Program-made: the position numbers and the translations under genes
NCBI RefSeq assembly: GCF_012927305.1
Contig: NZ_JABBGH010000001.1
Location: 186,001-250,000, forward strand
Reading direction: 5' to 3'
DNA: 64,000 bases
Origin: Hymenobacter polaris
Lineage (GTDB): Bacteria; Bacteroidota; Bacteroidia; Cytophagales; Hymenobacteraceae
Part shown: piece after piece, positions 44,514 through 54,000 of the stretch
Layout of the letters: every line of letters begins with the position of its first letter
How positions within the stretch are numbered: position 1 is the stretch's first letter
Notes under the pieces: generated by a model
What the model saw: only the letters and a program-made list of their open reading frames with translations
Databases searched by the model: none
Told to the model about the DNA's origin: nothing

Positions 44514-44547
44514 GGGATGCTTTGAATCCTACAAGCCCGCTGCTGCC

Positions 44548-45501
44548 ATGACCACCGACGCGCTGACCGCCCTTTACCAGGAGCTAGCCCCCTGCACCAG
44601 TGATAAGCTAAGCGCGCTGCTGCCCGGCGGCATTCAGCGCGAGGTGGGCCACTTCAACGTGTTTGAGGTGGCGGAGCAGGCTACTTCCTACCCGCCGCCC
44701 CAGTTGCGGCCCGGCACGCCCTACGCCTGCCGCGCGTTTTACAAAATCAGCTTGCTGCGCAGCCGCAGCCACGCCGAGTACGCCCACCGCACCATAGCCA
44801 TCGAGCCCGATGCGCTGGTGTTTACGACACCCAAAGTACCCTTATACTGGCGGCCCGCCGAGGCGCAGCGGGCGCAATTTTGCGTCTTCACGGCCGAGTT
44901 TGTGCTGCCGGTGCTCGGCGGCAGCACCCCCGACGAGCTGCCGCTGTTCCGGGCCGAGGGGTATCCGGTGTTCCAGCTGACGCCCCCGGCAGCTGCGCGG
45001 GCGGCGGCCATCTTCGACCAGATGCGCGAGGAGCTAGCTTCCGACTACGTCCACAAGTACGACCTGCTGCGGGCCTACGTGCTGGAGCTGCTGCACCTGG
45101 GCCAGAAGCAGCAAGCTACCGCCGCGCTGCACCCCGCGCACACGGCGGCCGCCCGGCTCTCGTCGCGCTTCGTAGAGCTGCTGGAGCGGCAGTTTCCGCT
45201 CACCACGCCCCAGCAGCGCGTGCAGCTGCGCACGGCCAAGGACTTTGCCGACCACCTGGCCGTGCACGTCAACCACCTCAACAAGGTGCTGAAAGACAGC
45301 ACGGGCCGCACCACTACCGACCTCATCGGGGGGCGGCTGGCGCAGGAAGCCAAGGCCCTGCTGCACCAGTCGGAGTGGTCGCTCTGGGAAATTGCCGACA
45401 GCCTGGGCTTCGTGGACGTGGCCCACTTCTCCCACTTCTTCCGGCGCTACGCCCCCGTAAGTCCCGGCGCTTTTCGGGCGCAGGCCGCGGCGTTCATTTG
45501 A
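44548..45501 (+). CDS. AraC family transcriptional regulator
   Basis: A 317-residue regulator. The N-terminal 200 residues form a cupin-like sensor (FNVFEVAEQATSYPPPQLRP, EPDALVFTTPKVPLYWRP). The C-terminal double helix-turn-helix is standard: KDFADHLAVHVNHLNKVLKD, then WSLWEIADSLGFVDVAHFSH and FFRRYAPVSPGAFRAQ. An SDR gene follows 93 nt downstream in the same direction, the usual arrangement in which such a regulator controls the reductase. The start ATG at 44548 is consistent with the family. The effector is unknown. Confidence 0.9.
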   Translation: MTTDALTALYQELAPCTSDKLSALLPGGIQREVGHFNVFEVAEQATSYPPPQLRPGTPYACRAFYKISLLRSRSHAEYAHRTIAIEPDALVFTTPKVPLYWRPAEAQRAQFCVFTAEFVLPVLGGSTPDELPLFRAEGYPVFQLTPPAAARAAAIFDQMREELASDYVHKYDLLRAYVLELLHLGQKQQATAALHPAHTAAARLSSRFVELLERQFPLTTPQQRVQLRTAKDFADHLAVHVNHLNKVLKDSTGRTTTDLIGGRLAQEAKALLHQSEWSLWEIADSLGFVDVAHFSHFFRRYAPVSPGAFRAQAAAFI

Positions 45502-45594
45502 TTTCTACAACAAGTCGATTGGCGCGTACAACGCCGCCGCTAGTGCCCTAGGGGACCTTTGTCGTATTCCATCAACACTGCAAACGCACTCGCT

Positions 45595-46347
45595 ATGAGT
45601 ACTTCCAACATCGCCCTGCTCACCGGCGGCAGCCGGGGCCTGGGCAAAGACATGGCCCTGAAGCTCGCCCAGCAGGGCATCGACGTTATCCTCACCTACC
45701 GCAGCCAGCAGGCCGAAGCCGCCGCCGTGGTGGCCGAAATTCAAGCCCTAGGCCGCCGCGCCGCCGCCCTGCCCCTGGACGCGGCCGACCTGAGCACCTT
45801 CGGGGCGTTTTTCACGCAAGTCACTAAGGTGCTGGCCGATACCTTCGGCACCGACCGCTTCGATTTCCTCATCAACAACGCCGGCACCAGCCTGACCGCG
45901 CCCATCGCCGAAACGACGGAGGCCCAGTTCGATGAGATGCTGAACATCCATTTCAAGGGCGTGTACTTCCTCACGCAGCAGGCCCTGCCACTGTTGCGCG
46001 ACGGTGGCCGCATCATCAATATCTCCTCGGCCACCACGCGGGTTTCCTACGCCGGCGTTTCGGCCTACGCCACCATGAAAGGGGCCGTGGAGGTCTTCAC
46101 GCGCTACCTGGCCCTGGAGCTGGGCAGCCGCAATATTGCGGCCAATGTGGTGGCGCCCGGCGCCGTGTTCGGCGGCGGGGCCATGACGGACACGCCCGAA
46201 ATCCGCGCCTGGGTGGCCCAGGCCACGGCCCTAGGCCGCGTAGCCGAGCCCGACGACATCGGCGGTATTGTGGCCTTCCTGTGCACCAACGCGGCCCGCT
46301 GGCTCAACGGTCAGCGCATCGAGGCTACCGGCGGCATGGTGCTGTAA
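45595..46347 (+). CDS. SDR family oxidoreductase
   Basis: A 250-residue classical short-chain dehydrogenase. Cofactor motif TGGSRGLG near residues 10-17; DFLINNAGTS is the NNAG motif; INISSATTRV supplies the serine, and YATMK the Tyr-x3-Lys pair. The C-terminus ends in GQRIEATGGMVL. The cofactor is probably NADPH (TYRSQQ after strand 2). The ATG at 45595 is chosen; a longer frame begins 36 nt earlier but lacks ATG. GACCTTTG, one mismatch from TAnnTTTG, lies 34 nt upstream and could be its own promoter. It is likely controlled by the preceding AraC protein. The substrate is unknown. Confidence 0.9.
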   Translation: MSTSNIALLTGGSRGLGKDMALKLAQQGIDVILTYRSQQAEAAAVVAEIQALGRRAAALPLDAADLSTFGAFFTQVTKVLADTFGTDRFDFLINNAGTSLTAPIAETTEAQFDEMLNIHFKGVYFLTQQALPLLRDGGRIINISSATTRVSYAGVSAYATMKGAVEVFTRYLALELGSRNIAANVVAPGAVFGGGAMTDTPEIRAWVAQATALGRVAEPDDIGGIVAFLCTNAARWLNGQRIEATGGMVL

Positions 46348-46363
46348 GGCTGGTAGGCTAAAT

Positions 46364-46403
46364 ACTGCAAGCCCCTTGCCGATGCAGGCGAGGGGCTTGC
46401 AGT
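46364..46403. terminator. Bidirectional terminator between SDR and LytTR genes
   Basis: ACTGCAAGCCCCTTGCC (46364-46380) pairs fully, with one G-U, with GGCGAGGGGCTTGCAGT (46387-46403). It lies between the ends of two convergent genes. Confidence 0.8.
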
Positions 46404-46477
46404 GTTTAGTGCTGGCTATCAGATTTTACACAACTATCGCCCGCTCGCCAGCAGTTGCTAAAGGCCTTTGGGCCACT

Positions 46478-47215
46478 TTATTTGGGCTCACGGGCAGCGC
46501 CGTTGAGTTGCCGCAGCACGTCTGGGCGGTAGGTGCTGCCCACCGGCAGCTCGCGCGTACCGACTACCAGAATGTTGCCGCTAAATCGTTCGATGTTCGC
46601 CAGGTTGACTACGTAAGACTTGTGAATGCGCAGAAACTGCGTGGCGGGCAGTTGGCTTTCCAACTGCTTCATCGTTTCGGCGGTAAGCAGCACCCGCCCG
46701 CTGGCCAGGTGGCATTTTACAAAGTTGCCGTAGCCTTCGATAAAGTGCAGGTCGGCCACCCGCACCCGCTCCATGCCAGCATCGGTCTTGAGGAAAATAG
46801 CCGTCGTGGCTGGCTCCACCGCCGGGGCTAGGGGCACCGCGCTGGCGGCGGGGCGGCCAGCGTGCAAGCGGCTAATGGTTTTGACAAAGCGCTCGAAGCG
46901 AATGGGTTTCAGTAGATAATCGGCCACGCCCAGCTCGAAGGCATCGAGGGCGTGGGTGGCGTGGGCCGTGCACAGCACCACGGCCGGCGGCTGGGGTAGG
47001 GCGCGCAGCAAGTCCAGGCCGGTGAGGCCGGGCATGTCCACGTCGAGAAATAGCACATCGACGGGCGTAGTATGCAGCTGGGCCAGGGCCTCGGCGCCGC
47101 CGTAGCAACTGCCAGCCCAGGCCACCAGGCCGGGCAGGCGGTCGAGGTGGGCGCGCAGCACGGTATGGGCCAGGGGCTCGTCATCAACTACTAAGCAACG
47201 CAGGGGCACGGGCAT
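46478..47215 (-). CDS. LytTR-family response regulator
   Basis: A 245-residue LytR/AlgR-type regulator. The receiver domain has CLVVDDEP, the phospho-acceptor D58 in LFLDVDMPG, and CTAHATHALDAFELGVADYL with LLKPIRFERF closing the fold. After an Ala/Pro linker the LytTR DNA-binding domain follows from about residue 140: LHFIEGYGNFVKCHLASGRV, LRIHKSYVVNLANIERF, and VGTRELPVGSTYRPDVLRQL. The kinase gene ends 36 nt upstream, so the pair forms an operon. LytTR proteins bind paired direct repeats two helical turns apart; such boxes lie upstream of the kinase gene at 48356-48416. Confidence 0.93.
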   Translation of the reverse strand: MPVPLRCLVVDDEPLAHTVLRAHLDRLPGLVAWAGSCYGGAEALAQLHTTPVDVLFLDVDMPGLTGLDLLRALPQPPAVVLCTAHATHALDAFELGVADYLLKPIRFERFVKTISRLHAGRPAASAVPLAPAVEPATTAIFLKTDAGMERVRVADLHFIEGYGNFVKCHLASGRVLLTAETMKQLESQLPATQFLRIHKSYVVNLANIERFSGNILVVGTRELPVGSTYRPDVLRQLNGAAREPK

Positions 47216-47250
47216 GGGCAGGGCGCAGAGAGTCCCGAAGATACCAGGCG

Positions 47251-48312
47251 CTACAGACTCAGCTGCAGGGTGGCCGCGTAGTAGCCCGGCGTGGCCTCTA
47301 CGCGCAGCTGGTGGCGGGCGCCGGGGTAAAACTGCGCCAGCCGGGCGCGCAGCGTGGGCAGCCCCACGCCCGAAGGGGCCGGCCGGAAGTGGGCCGGCAC
47401 GCTGTTTTCGGTGCGCAGCGTGAGGCTGGTGGCCGTTTGCACCAGGCCGATGCGAATGAAGCCCGCGCCCTCCGGCCCCACGGCGTGCTTGAAGCAGTTT
47501 TCGACCAGCGGCAACAGCAGCAGCGGGGCCAGCGGGTGGTCGGGGTGCGGCAGCTCGGCTTGAAACTCGACCTCGGTGCCGGCCCGCAGCCGCAGCTTTT
47601 CCAGGCCGATATAGTTGCGCAGGTAGTCGGCCTCGGAGCCTACCGTGCTGCGGGCCTGGCGCGAGCTGTCGAGCTGGTAGCGCAGCAAATCGGCCAGCTG
47701 CAGCAGGGCTTCGGGTATCTGGTCGGGGGCGGCCAGGCTCAGGCCGTAGAGGTTGTTGAGGGTGTTGAACAGAAAATGCTGATTCACCTGGGCTTTAAGC
47801 AAGCTCAGCTCCGTTTCGAGCTGCCGGGCGTGCAGCTGCTGCACCTGGTAGTAGCTCTTGATGCCGCGCCGCGTGTAGCGGGCCACGGTGGCCAGCAGCA
47901 GTGTAGTGACCACGTTGGCGGCGGCTTGGCCGAACTCTGCCGGCCAGGGCTTTGGCGCCGCGGCAACCACTACCCCCGGCCCTTCTTTGCCGAAGACGAC
48001 GGTGGAATGCGGCCTAGGGTCTACGTGCCTACCCACTGCCGCCAGCACCGCCGAGCCCAGTAGGATGGCCGCCACCGTGCCGGCCAGGTACCACCCGTAG
48101 CGGCGGTGCTCCAGTTGGTGGCTCAGCAGCCAATAGTGGGCATAGATGGCCAGCGCCGGCCCTAGCAGCACCGGCAACGAGTAGGGCAGGCCAAACACCC
48201 GAAACTGACCCGGCAAGACTACGCGATTCAGGTAGGTGAACAAACTCACTATCAGCAGCCAGCCGATGGCATGGCGCAGCACGCGCGGAGTGAGAAAGGA
48301 GGGCCGGGTCAT
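47251..48312 (-). CDS. LytS-type sensor histidine kinase
   Basis: A 353-residue membrane kinase of the His_kinase (PF06580) type. Four hydrophobic spans come first: HAIGWLLIVSLFTYL, SLPVLLGPALAIYAHYWLL, LAGTVAAILLGSAVLAAVG and AANVVTTLLLATVARY. The phosphorylation site is the histidine in AQVNQHFLFNTLNNLYGLSL. The ATP-binding part has PLLLLPLVENCFKHAVGPEG (N box) and GVGLPTLRARLAQFYPG (G box). It should pass phosphate to the LytTR regulator encoded 36 nt downstream. A TAGTTTTG box ends 4 nt before the ATG at 48312. The signal sensed is unknown. Confidence 0.93.
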   Translation of the reverse strand: MTRPSFLTPRVLRHAIGWLLIVSLFTYLNRVVLPGQFRVFGLPYSLPVLLGPALAIYAHYWLLSHQLEHRRYGWYLAGTVAAILLGSAVLAAVGRHVDPRPHSTVVFGKEGPGVVVAAAPKPWPAEFGQAAANVVTTLLLATVARYTRRGIKSYYQVQQLHARQLETELSLLKAQVNQHFLFNTLNNLYGLSLAAPDQIPEALLQLADLLRYQLDSSRQARSTVGSEADYLRNYIGLEKLRLRAGTEVEFQAELPHPDHPLAPLLLLPLVENCFKHAVGPEGAGFIRIGLVQTATSLTLRTENSVPAHFRPAPSGVGLPTLRARLAQFYPGARHQLRVEATPGYYAATLQLSL

Positions 48313-48316
48313 GGGG

Positions 48317-48324
48317 CAAAACTA
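48317..48324 (-). promoter_or_regulatory. Putative -7 box of the kinase gene
   Basis: TAGTTTTG on the minus strand fits TAnnTTTG and ends 4 nt before the ATG, so the transcript would be nearly or fully leaderless. Confidence 0.45.
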
Positions 48325-48355
48325 CGGCCCGGCCGGGCCGGGCTGGGGCTAAAAA

Positions 48356-48416
48356 TGACGAACGCCGCTTGTCCGCCACTAACCCGCGTTCGTCAGCCAA
48401 GCGGGGCATTTCGTCA
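48356..48416. promoter_or_regulatory. Three AlgR/LytTR-like boxes between divergent genes
   Basis: TTCGTCA occurs at 48389-48395 and 48410-48416 on the plus strand, 21 bp start to start, and at 48356-48362 on the minus strand. Two of the three extend to CGTTCGTC, the core of the Pseudomonas AlgR site. Direct repeats two turns apart are the known layout of LytTR sites. They lie 44 bp upstream of the kinase ATG and about 130 bp upstream of the hydrolase ATG. Confidence 0.6.
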
Positions 48417-48546
48417 TTTAAAAAAGGCGCGGGCAGGGGCAGCCAGCCACTTTTGGCTCAGTGGAGCGCAGCTGAAAGGGAAGCCCGCTCGCCTTCGCCC
48501 AGCTGCTGCCCGCCTGTTTTTCACCCTCTACCCACCGCGCTGCCCC

Positions 48547-49914
48547 ATGAAAACGCTCTTGTTCGCTGCCCTGCTCCTAGGCCCCGCGGCCGCTTCCGCC
48601 CAAACGCCGGCCAGCCTCACCGGCGACTGGCGCGGCAGCCTGGGCGGGCTCACTTTCACGGCTCACCTGCAAGACCCGGCCGGCGGCCCCCGCACCGCCA
48701 CCCTCGACATTCCGGCTCAGAAAGCTGCTGGCCTACCCCTGGCTTTTGCGCTGAAAGCCGACAGCGTGTACCTCGACCTGGCCGTGGCCCACGCCCGCTT
48801 TGCCGGCCGCCGCGCCGCCGACGGGCAAACCCTGGCCGGCGAGTGGCGGCAGGGCGGGCAGGCCCTGCCCCTGGTTTTCAGCCGGGTGGCGCCCGATGGC
48901 ACTGCGGCCGGCCCCCAGCGGCCCCAGACGCCCCACGCGCCGTTTCCCTACCAGAGCCAGGACGTGACGTTTCGCAACGAAGCGGCCGGCGTGACGCTAG
49001 CCGGCACCCTCACCGAGCCGGCGGGCGCGGGACCGTTTCCGGCCGTGGTGCTACTCACCGGCTCGGGGCCCGAAGACCGCGACGAGACGCTGTTTGACCA
49101 CAAGCCCTTCGCCGTGCTGGCCGACTACCTGACCCGGCGCGGCGTAGCCGTGCTGCGCTTCGACGACCGGGGCGTGGGCCAGAGCACCGGCACGCTGGCC
49201 GGCACCACCAGCGCCGACTACGCCGCCGATGCCCGCGCGGCCCTGGGGTGGCTGCGCGCCCAGCCGGGCATCGACCCCAAGCACGTGGGCCTGCTGGGCC
49301 ACAGCGAGGGCGGCACGGCCGCTTTGCTGGCCGCCGCGCAGCCGCAAGGCCCTGATTTTGTGGTGCTGCTGGCCGCGCCCGGCTTGCCCGGCGATGAAAT
49401 GATGGTGCAGCAGGCCGTGGCCCTGGCCCGCCTGCAAACCAGCGACCCCGCCGCCCTGGCCACCATCGAGCAGCGGCAGCGGGCGGCGCTAGCCGCCATT
49501 ACGCAGAACCCCGACAACGGCCCGGCCCGCGCCCAGCTGCTGGCACTGCTAACGGCCGCCGGCGCCAGCCCGGCCGCCGCCGAGCGCACCGCCGCCCAAA
49601 TGACGACCCCCGGCTACCGCGCCCTGCTGGCCGACCGCCCCGCCCAGACCATAAGCCGGGTGCACTGCCCCGTGCTGGCCCTAGGCGGCAGCCGGGACGT
49701 GCAGGTGGTGGCCGCGCCCAACCTGGCCGCCCTGCGCCAGGCACTGCAAGCCGCCCACAACCCCGACGCGACGGTGCGCGAGCTGCCCGGCCTCAACCAC
49801 TTATTTCAAACTGCGGCCACCGGCGCCATCAGCGAGTATGCCACGCTGGAAGAGACCTGCTCGCCCACGCTGCTGCAAGCTGTGGGCGACTGGGTGGTGC
49901 GCCACGGCAAATAA
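48547..49914 (+). CDS. Secreted alpha/beta hydrolase
   Basis: A 455-residue exported hydrolase. Signal peptide MKTLLFAALLLGPAAASAQ. Residues about 20-125 form a beta-rich domain (SLTGDWRGSLGGLTFTAHLQ) common in Bacteroidota esterases. The hydrolase core follows: FPAVVLLTGSGPEDRDE, VAVLRFDDRGVGQSTG, nucleophile S253 in LLGHSEGG, and the late acid and base in VLALGGSRDVQVV and GLNHLFQ. It probably cleaves small esters or acyl-peptide bonds. The gene is divergent from the LytS kinase gene and shares with it the putative LytTR boxes, so it may be a target. A hairpin (49953-49987) follows. Confidence 0.85.
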   Translation: MKTLLFAALLLGPAAASAQTPASLTGDWRGSLGGLTFTAHLQDPAGGPRTATLDIPAQKAAGLPLAFALKADSVYLDLAVAHARFAGRRAADGQTLAGEWRQGGQALPLVFSRVAPDGTAAGPQRPQTPHAPFPYQSQDVTFRNEAAGVTLAGTLTEPAGAGPFPAVVLLTGSGPEDRDETLFDHKPFAVLADYLTRRGVAVLRFDDRGVGQSTGTLAGTTSADYAADARAALGWLRAQPGIDPKHVGLLGHSEGGTAALLAAAQPQGPDFVVLLAAPGLPGDEMMVQQAVALARLQTSDPAALATIEQRQRAALAAITQNPDNGPARAQLLALLTAAGASPAAAERTAAQMTTPGYRALLADRPAQTISRVHCPVLALGGSRDVQVVAAPNLAALRQALQAAHNPDATVRELPGLNHLFQTAATGAISEYATLEETCSPTLLQAVGDWVVRHGK

Positions 49915-49952
49915 GCCGGCCCGCCAGGCAACCCTTGGGCCGCTGGCTTCAT

Positions 49953-49987
49953 CCCCTTAGCAGGGCCCTAGGGGGCTGGCTAAGGGG
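49953..49987 (+). terminator. Hairpin after the alpha/beta hydrolase gene
   Basis: CCCCTTAGC (49953-49961) and GCTAAGGGG (49979-49987) pair perfectly around a centre with CCCTAGGG. No T-run follows, so the terminator call is weak. Confidence 0.4.
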
Positions 49988-50056
49988 CTGGCGAGCCGCG
50001 CGCTGTAATACTTGCTCGCCCAACCGTGATTCACTACCCGCACTCATTTTTTGCTT

Positions 50057-50941
50057 ATGGCGCTCACCATTACCAACCTCTCCAAAACCTACCCCAACGG
50101 CACGCAGGCGCTGCGGGGCGTCAACCTCACCATCCCGACCGGCATGTTTGGCCTGCTGGGCCCCAACGGGGCGGGCAAAAGCAGCCTGATGCGCACCATC
50201 GCCACTTTGCAGGATGCCGATACGGGCAGCATCCTGCTCGATGACCTCGACGTGCTGCGCGACAAGGAAGCCGTGCGCCGGGTGCTGGGCTACCTGCCGC
50301 AGGAGTTTGGCGTATATCCCAAGGTGAGCGCCGAGGAGCTGCTCGACCACTTCGCCACCCTCAAGGGCATTGCCAGCGGCCGGGAGCGCAAGGAGATGGT
50401 GGCCGCCCTGCTGCACCAAACCAACCTCTACGACGTGCGCAAAAAATACGTGGGCGGCTACTCGGGCGGTATGAAGCAGCGCTTCGGCATTGCGCAGGCG
50501 CTGCTCGGCAACCCGCGCCTCATCATCGTGGACGAGCCCACGGCCGGCCTCGACCCCGCCGAGCGCAACCGCTTTCACAACCTGCTGAGCGAGATTGGCG
50601 AAGACCGGGTGGTGATTCTCAGTACCCACATTGTCAGCGATGTAAGTGATTTGTGCCGCCACATGGCCATCATCAATAAGGGCGAAGTGCTGCTCACCGG
50701 CGACCCCCTGCAAGTGATGCAGGCCCTGCGCGGCCGCGTGTGGCGCAAGCTGATTGAGAAAGCCGAGCTGCCCGCCCTGCAAGCCAGCGAGCAGGTTATC
50801 AGCTCGCGCCTGTTTGCGGGCAAAACGGTGGTGCACGTGCTGGCCGACGCCGCGCCCGACAGTGGCTTCGAGGCCGTGAGCCCCGACTTGGAAGACGTGT
50901 ATTTCTCGGAAATTAAAAACTCGGAGCTGCCAGTCAGATAG
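50057..50941 (+). CDS. ABC transporter ATP-binding protein
   Basis: A 294-residue ATPase. Walker A GPNGAGKS at residues 35-42, Q-loop region YLPQEFGVYPKVSAEEL, signature YSGGMKQRFGIAQ, Walker B LIIVDEPTAGLD and the H-loop LSTHIVSD. The order and the C-terminal extension, with EDVYFSEI, fit exporters of the ABC-2 group. The permease-peptidase fusion gene starts 66 nt downstream and is its obvious partner. The ATG at 50057 is taken rather than a TTG two codons earlier. Confidence 0.92.
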   Translation: MALTITNLSKTYPNGTQALRGVNLTIPTGMFGLLGPNGAGKSSLMRTIATLQDADTGSILLDDLDVLRDKEAVRRVLGYLPQEFGVYPKVSAEELLDHFATLKGIASGRERKEMVAALLHQTNLYDVRKKYVGGYSGGMKQRFGIAQALLGNPRLIIVDEPTAGLDPAERNRFHNLLSEIGEDRVVILSTHIVSDVSDLCRHMAIINKGEVLLTGDPLQVMQALRGRVWRKLIEKAELPALQASEQVISSRLFAGKTVVHVLADAAPDSGFEAVSPDLEDVYFSEIKNSELPVR

Positions 50942-51006
50942 CCAAGGCCGTGGCGCCACAACTGCTTGACTGCTAGCTTTTAATTTCTATTCCTGAATTG
51001 CTCGTC

Positions 51007-54000
51007 ATGTTTCTACCCATCTTCCTTTTTGAGCTGAAGTACCGGCTGCGGCGGCCGGCTACCTGGATTTATTTTTTGGTGCTGGCGCTGCTGACCGGCT
51101 TGCTGGTGGCGGCGGCCGGCGGGGTTTTTGGCTCGGCTATCAACATCAGCCTGGGCGGCGACGGGCAAACTGTCAAAATCAACTCGCCCTTCTCGGTGAG
51201 CCTCATCGTCAGCACCATCAGCGTGTTTGGCATTGTCATCGCCTCGTCGCTGATGGGCAACCCGGTGTACCGCGACTTCGAAACCCGGTCGCACTCCCTG
51301 TTCTACACCAAGCCCATCAGCAAGTGGGGCTATTTGGGCGGCCGCTTCCTGGGTTCCTACGTGGTGGCAGCGCTGGTATTTAGCGGCATTTTGGTGGGCG
51401 CGGCGGTGGCCGGGGTGCTGCCCGGCATCGAGGCCGACCGCTTTCTAAAGGTGGCACCGGCCGGCACCTACCTCTGGCCCTACCTGCTGCTGGTGCTGCC
51501 CAACCTGCTGTTTTGCGGGGCCATCTTCTTCACGATGGCCACGCTCACGCGCAACATCTTGAGCACGTACATCGGGGCCGTGCTGCTGCTGGTGGCCTAC
51601 CTGATTTCCACGTCCTACACGTCCGATTTAAAGAACGAGTACCTGGCCTCGACGCTCGACGCCTTCGGCCTAGGCGCGCAGTTTATCACCACCAAGTACT
51701 GGACGGCCGCCGACAAAAACACGCGCCTGCTGCCGCTCAATACCTACATGCTGCTCAACCGGGCGGTGTGGCTAGGGGTAGGACTGGGCCTGCTGGCGCT
51801 CTGCTACGGGCGGTTTCGCTTCGCGGCGCTGGCTTCGGAGCGCGCCGCCAAAAAGCCCCGCGCCGTGCCGGCCGAGGTGGCCGCCGAGCGGGGGGCGGGG
51901 GCCACGGCGGGCAGCCTGCGCCTCCCCCGCGTCACGCAGCTTTTCACCGGGGCCATGCACCGGCAGCAGTGGCTGAGCCTCACCAAGCTCGAGTTTCGGG
52001 GCATCGTGCGCAGCCGCTACTTCGCGGCCATCGTGGGGGCGGGTATTCTTTTTCTGCTCACCACCGCGTCGCAGGCGGGCAAAACGTTCGACACGCCCAC
52101 CTATCCCGTCACGGAAGTGGTGCTGAGCCTGGCCACAGGCTCGTTTTTTCTGTTCTTTCTGGCCATCATCATCTTCTACAGCGGCGAGCTGGTGTGGCGC
52201 GAGCGCGACGCGGGCGTGGCCCAGATTGCCGATGCCGCGCCGGTGCCCAGCTGGGTGCCCTTCCTGAGCAAGCTCGCGGCCCTAGGGCTGGTGCAGGTAG
52301 TGCTGCTGGCTGTGGTGCTGGTTTGCTGCCTCCTCATCCAGACCTTCAAAGGCTACTTCCACTACGAAATCGGCTTGTACCTGCAGGCCCTATTCCTCTA
52401 CCAGCTGGCCTACCTGCTGCTGCTGTGCGTGCTGGCGATGGTGACGCAGGTAGTGGTCAACAACAAGTACGTGGGCTTTTTGGTGATGGTGGTGTACTAC
52501 GTGTTCACGCTGGCCAAGGGCGGGCTGGGTCTCACGCACCGCCTCACCTCCTACGGCGGTGGGGGCAGCCCCGGCCCCTATTCGGATATGAACGGCTACG
52601 GGCACTTTCTGCCCGCCTTCTGGTGGACCAAGCTGCTGTGGGCGGGGGTGGCCCTGTTGCTGGGGCTGCTGGCCAATCTGCTCTGGGTGCGGGGCACCGA
52701 CCCCAGCGGCCGCCTGGGCGAAGCGCGTCGCCGCTGGGGCGCGGGCAGCACCGCCGCCCTGGCCGCCGGCCTAGCGGTAGCCTTGGGCACGGGCAGCTTT
52801 ATTTACTATAACACCAACGTGCTCAATCAGTACCGCACGCCCAAGGAGGACGAAAAGCTGCAGGTGCAGTACGAAAAGCAGTACCGCCGCCTCAGGGGTG
52901 TGCCGCAGCCGCGCATCGTGGCCGTGACGCTGAACACCGACATTTTTCCGAGCACCCGGCGGGTACACTTTCAGGGCGAAATGATGCTGGTGAATAAGCA
53001 CGCCCGGCCGCTCGACACGGTGATTGTGAGCCTGCCGGCCGAAAACCACCCGCGCGTGCGCCACCTGCGCCTCGGCGCGGCCGGGCAGGCCGCGCTGGCG
53101 CTGAACGATACCACGGCCGGCCTGCGCCTCTACCGCCTGGCCCGGCCCCTGGCCCCCGGCGATTCCCTGCCCCTGGCCCTGACGCTCGACTACCGCGAGC
53201 TGGGGTTTCCAAACTCCGGTTCCAACACCAACATCGTGGAAAACGGCACGTTCGTCAGCAGTGGGTACTTGCCTAGCCTGGGCTACCGCGAAAACGTCGA
53301 GCTGCGCAGCGACAAGGACCGCAAAAGCTACGGCCTCCAGCCCAAGCCGCGCATGGCGCCGGTCAACGACTTAAAAGCCAGGCAGAACACCTATATCAGC
53401 ACCGACGCCGACTGGATTCGGTTTGCCACCACCGTGAGCACCGAGCCCGACCAAACGGCCCTAGCCCCCGGCTACCTGCAAAAGGAATGGGTGCGCAACG
53501 GCCGCCGCTACTTCGCTTACCGCATGGACCGGCCGATGCTCAACTTCTACACCTTCCTCTCGGCGCGCTACCAGAAGTACACCGATAAGTGGGTCGATTC
53601 GGCCGGTGGGCGCACCCTGCCGATTGAGATTTACTACCACGCCGGCCACGAGTACGACCTTAAGCGCATGGCGGCCGGGGCCAAGGAGGCGCTGAGCTAC
53701 TGCTCTAAAAACTTCTCGCCCTACCAGCACCAGCAGCTGCGCATCCTGGAGTTTCCGGGCTACCAGAGCTTTGCGCAAAGCTTTGCCAACACGGTGCCGT
53801 TCTCGGAAAGCATCGGCTTCATTGCCAAAGTTGATGACAACGACCCCGAGGACCTGGACTACCCCTTCTACGTGGCGGCCCACGAGGTGGCGCACCAGTG
53901 GTGGGCGCACCAGGTCATCGGCGGCAACGTGCAAGGCAGCACGCTCATGGCCGAGAGCCTGGCCGAATACTCGGCCCTGATGGTGATGAAGCACCACTAC

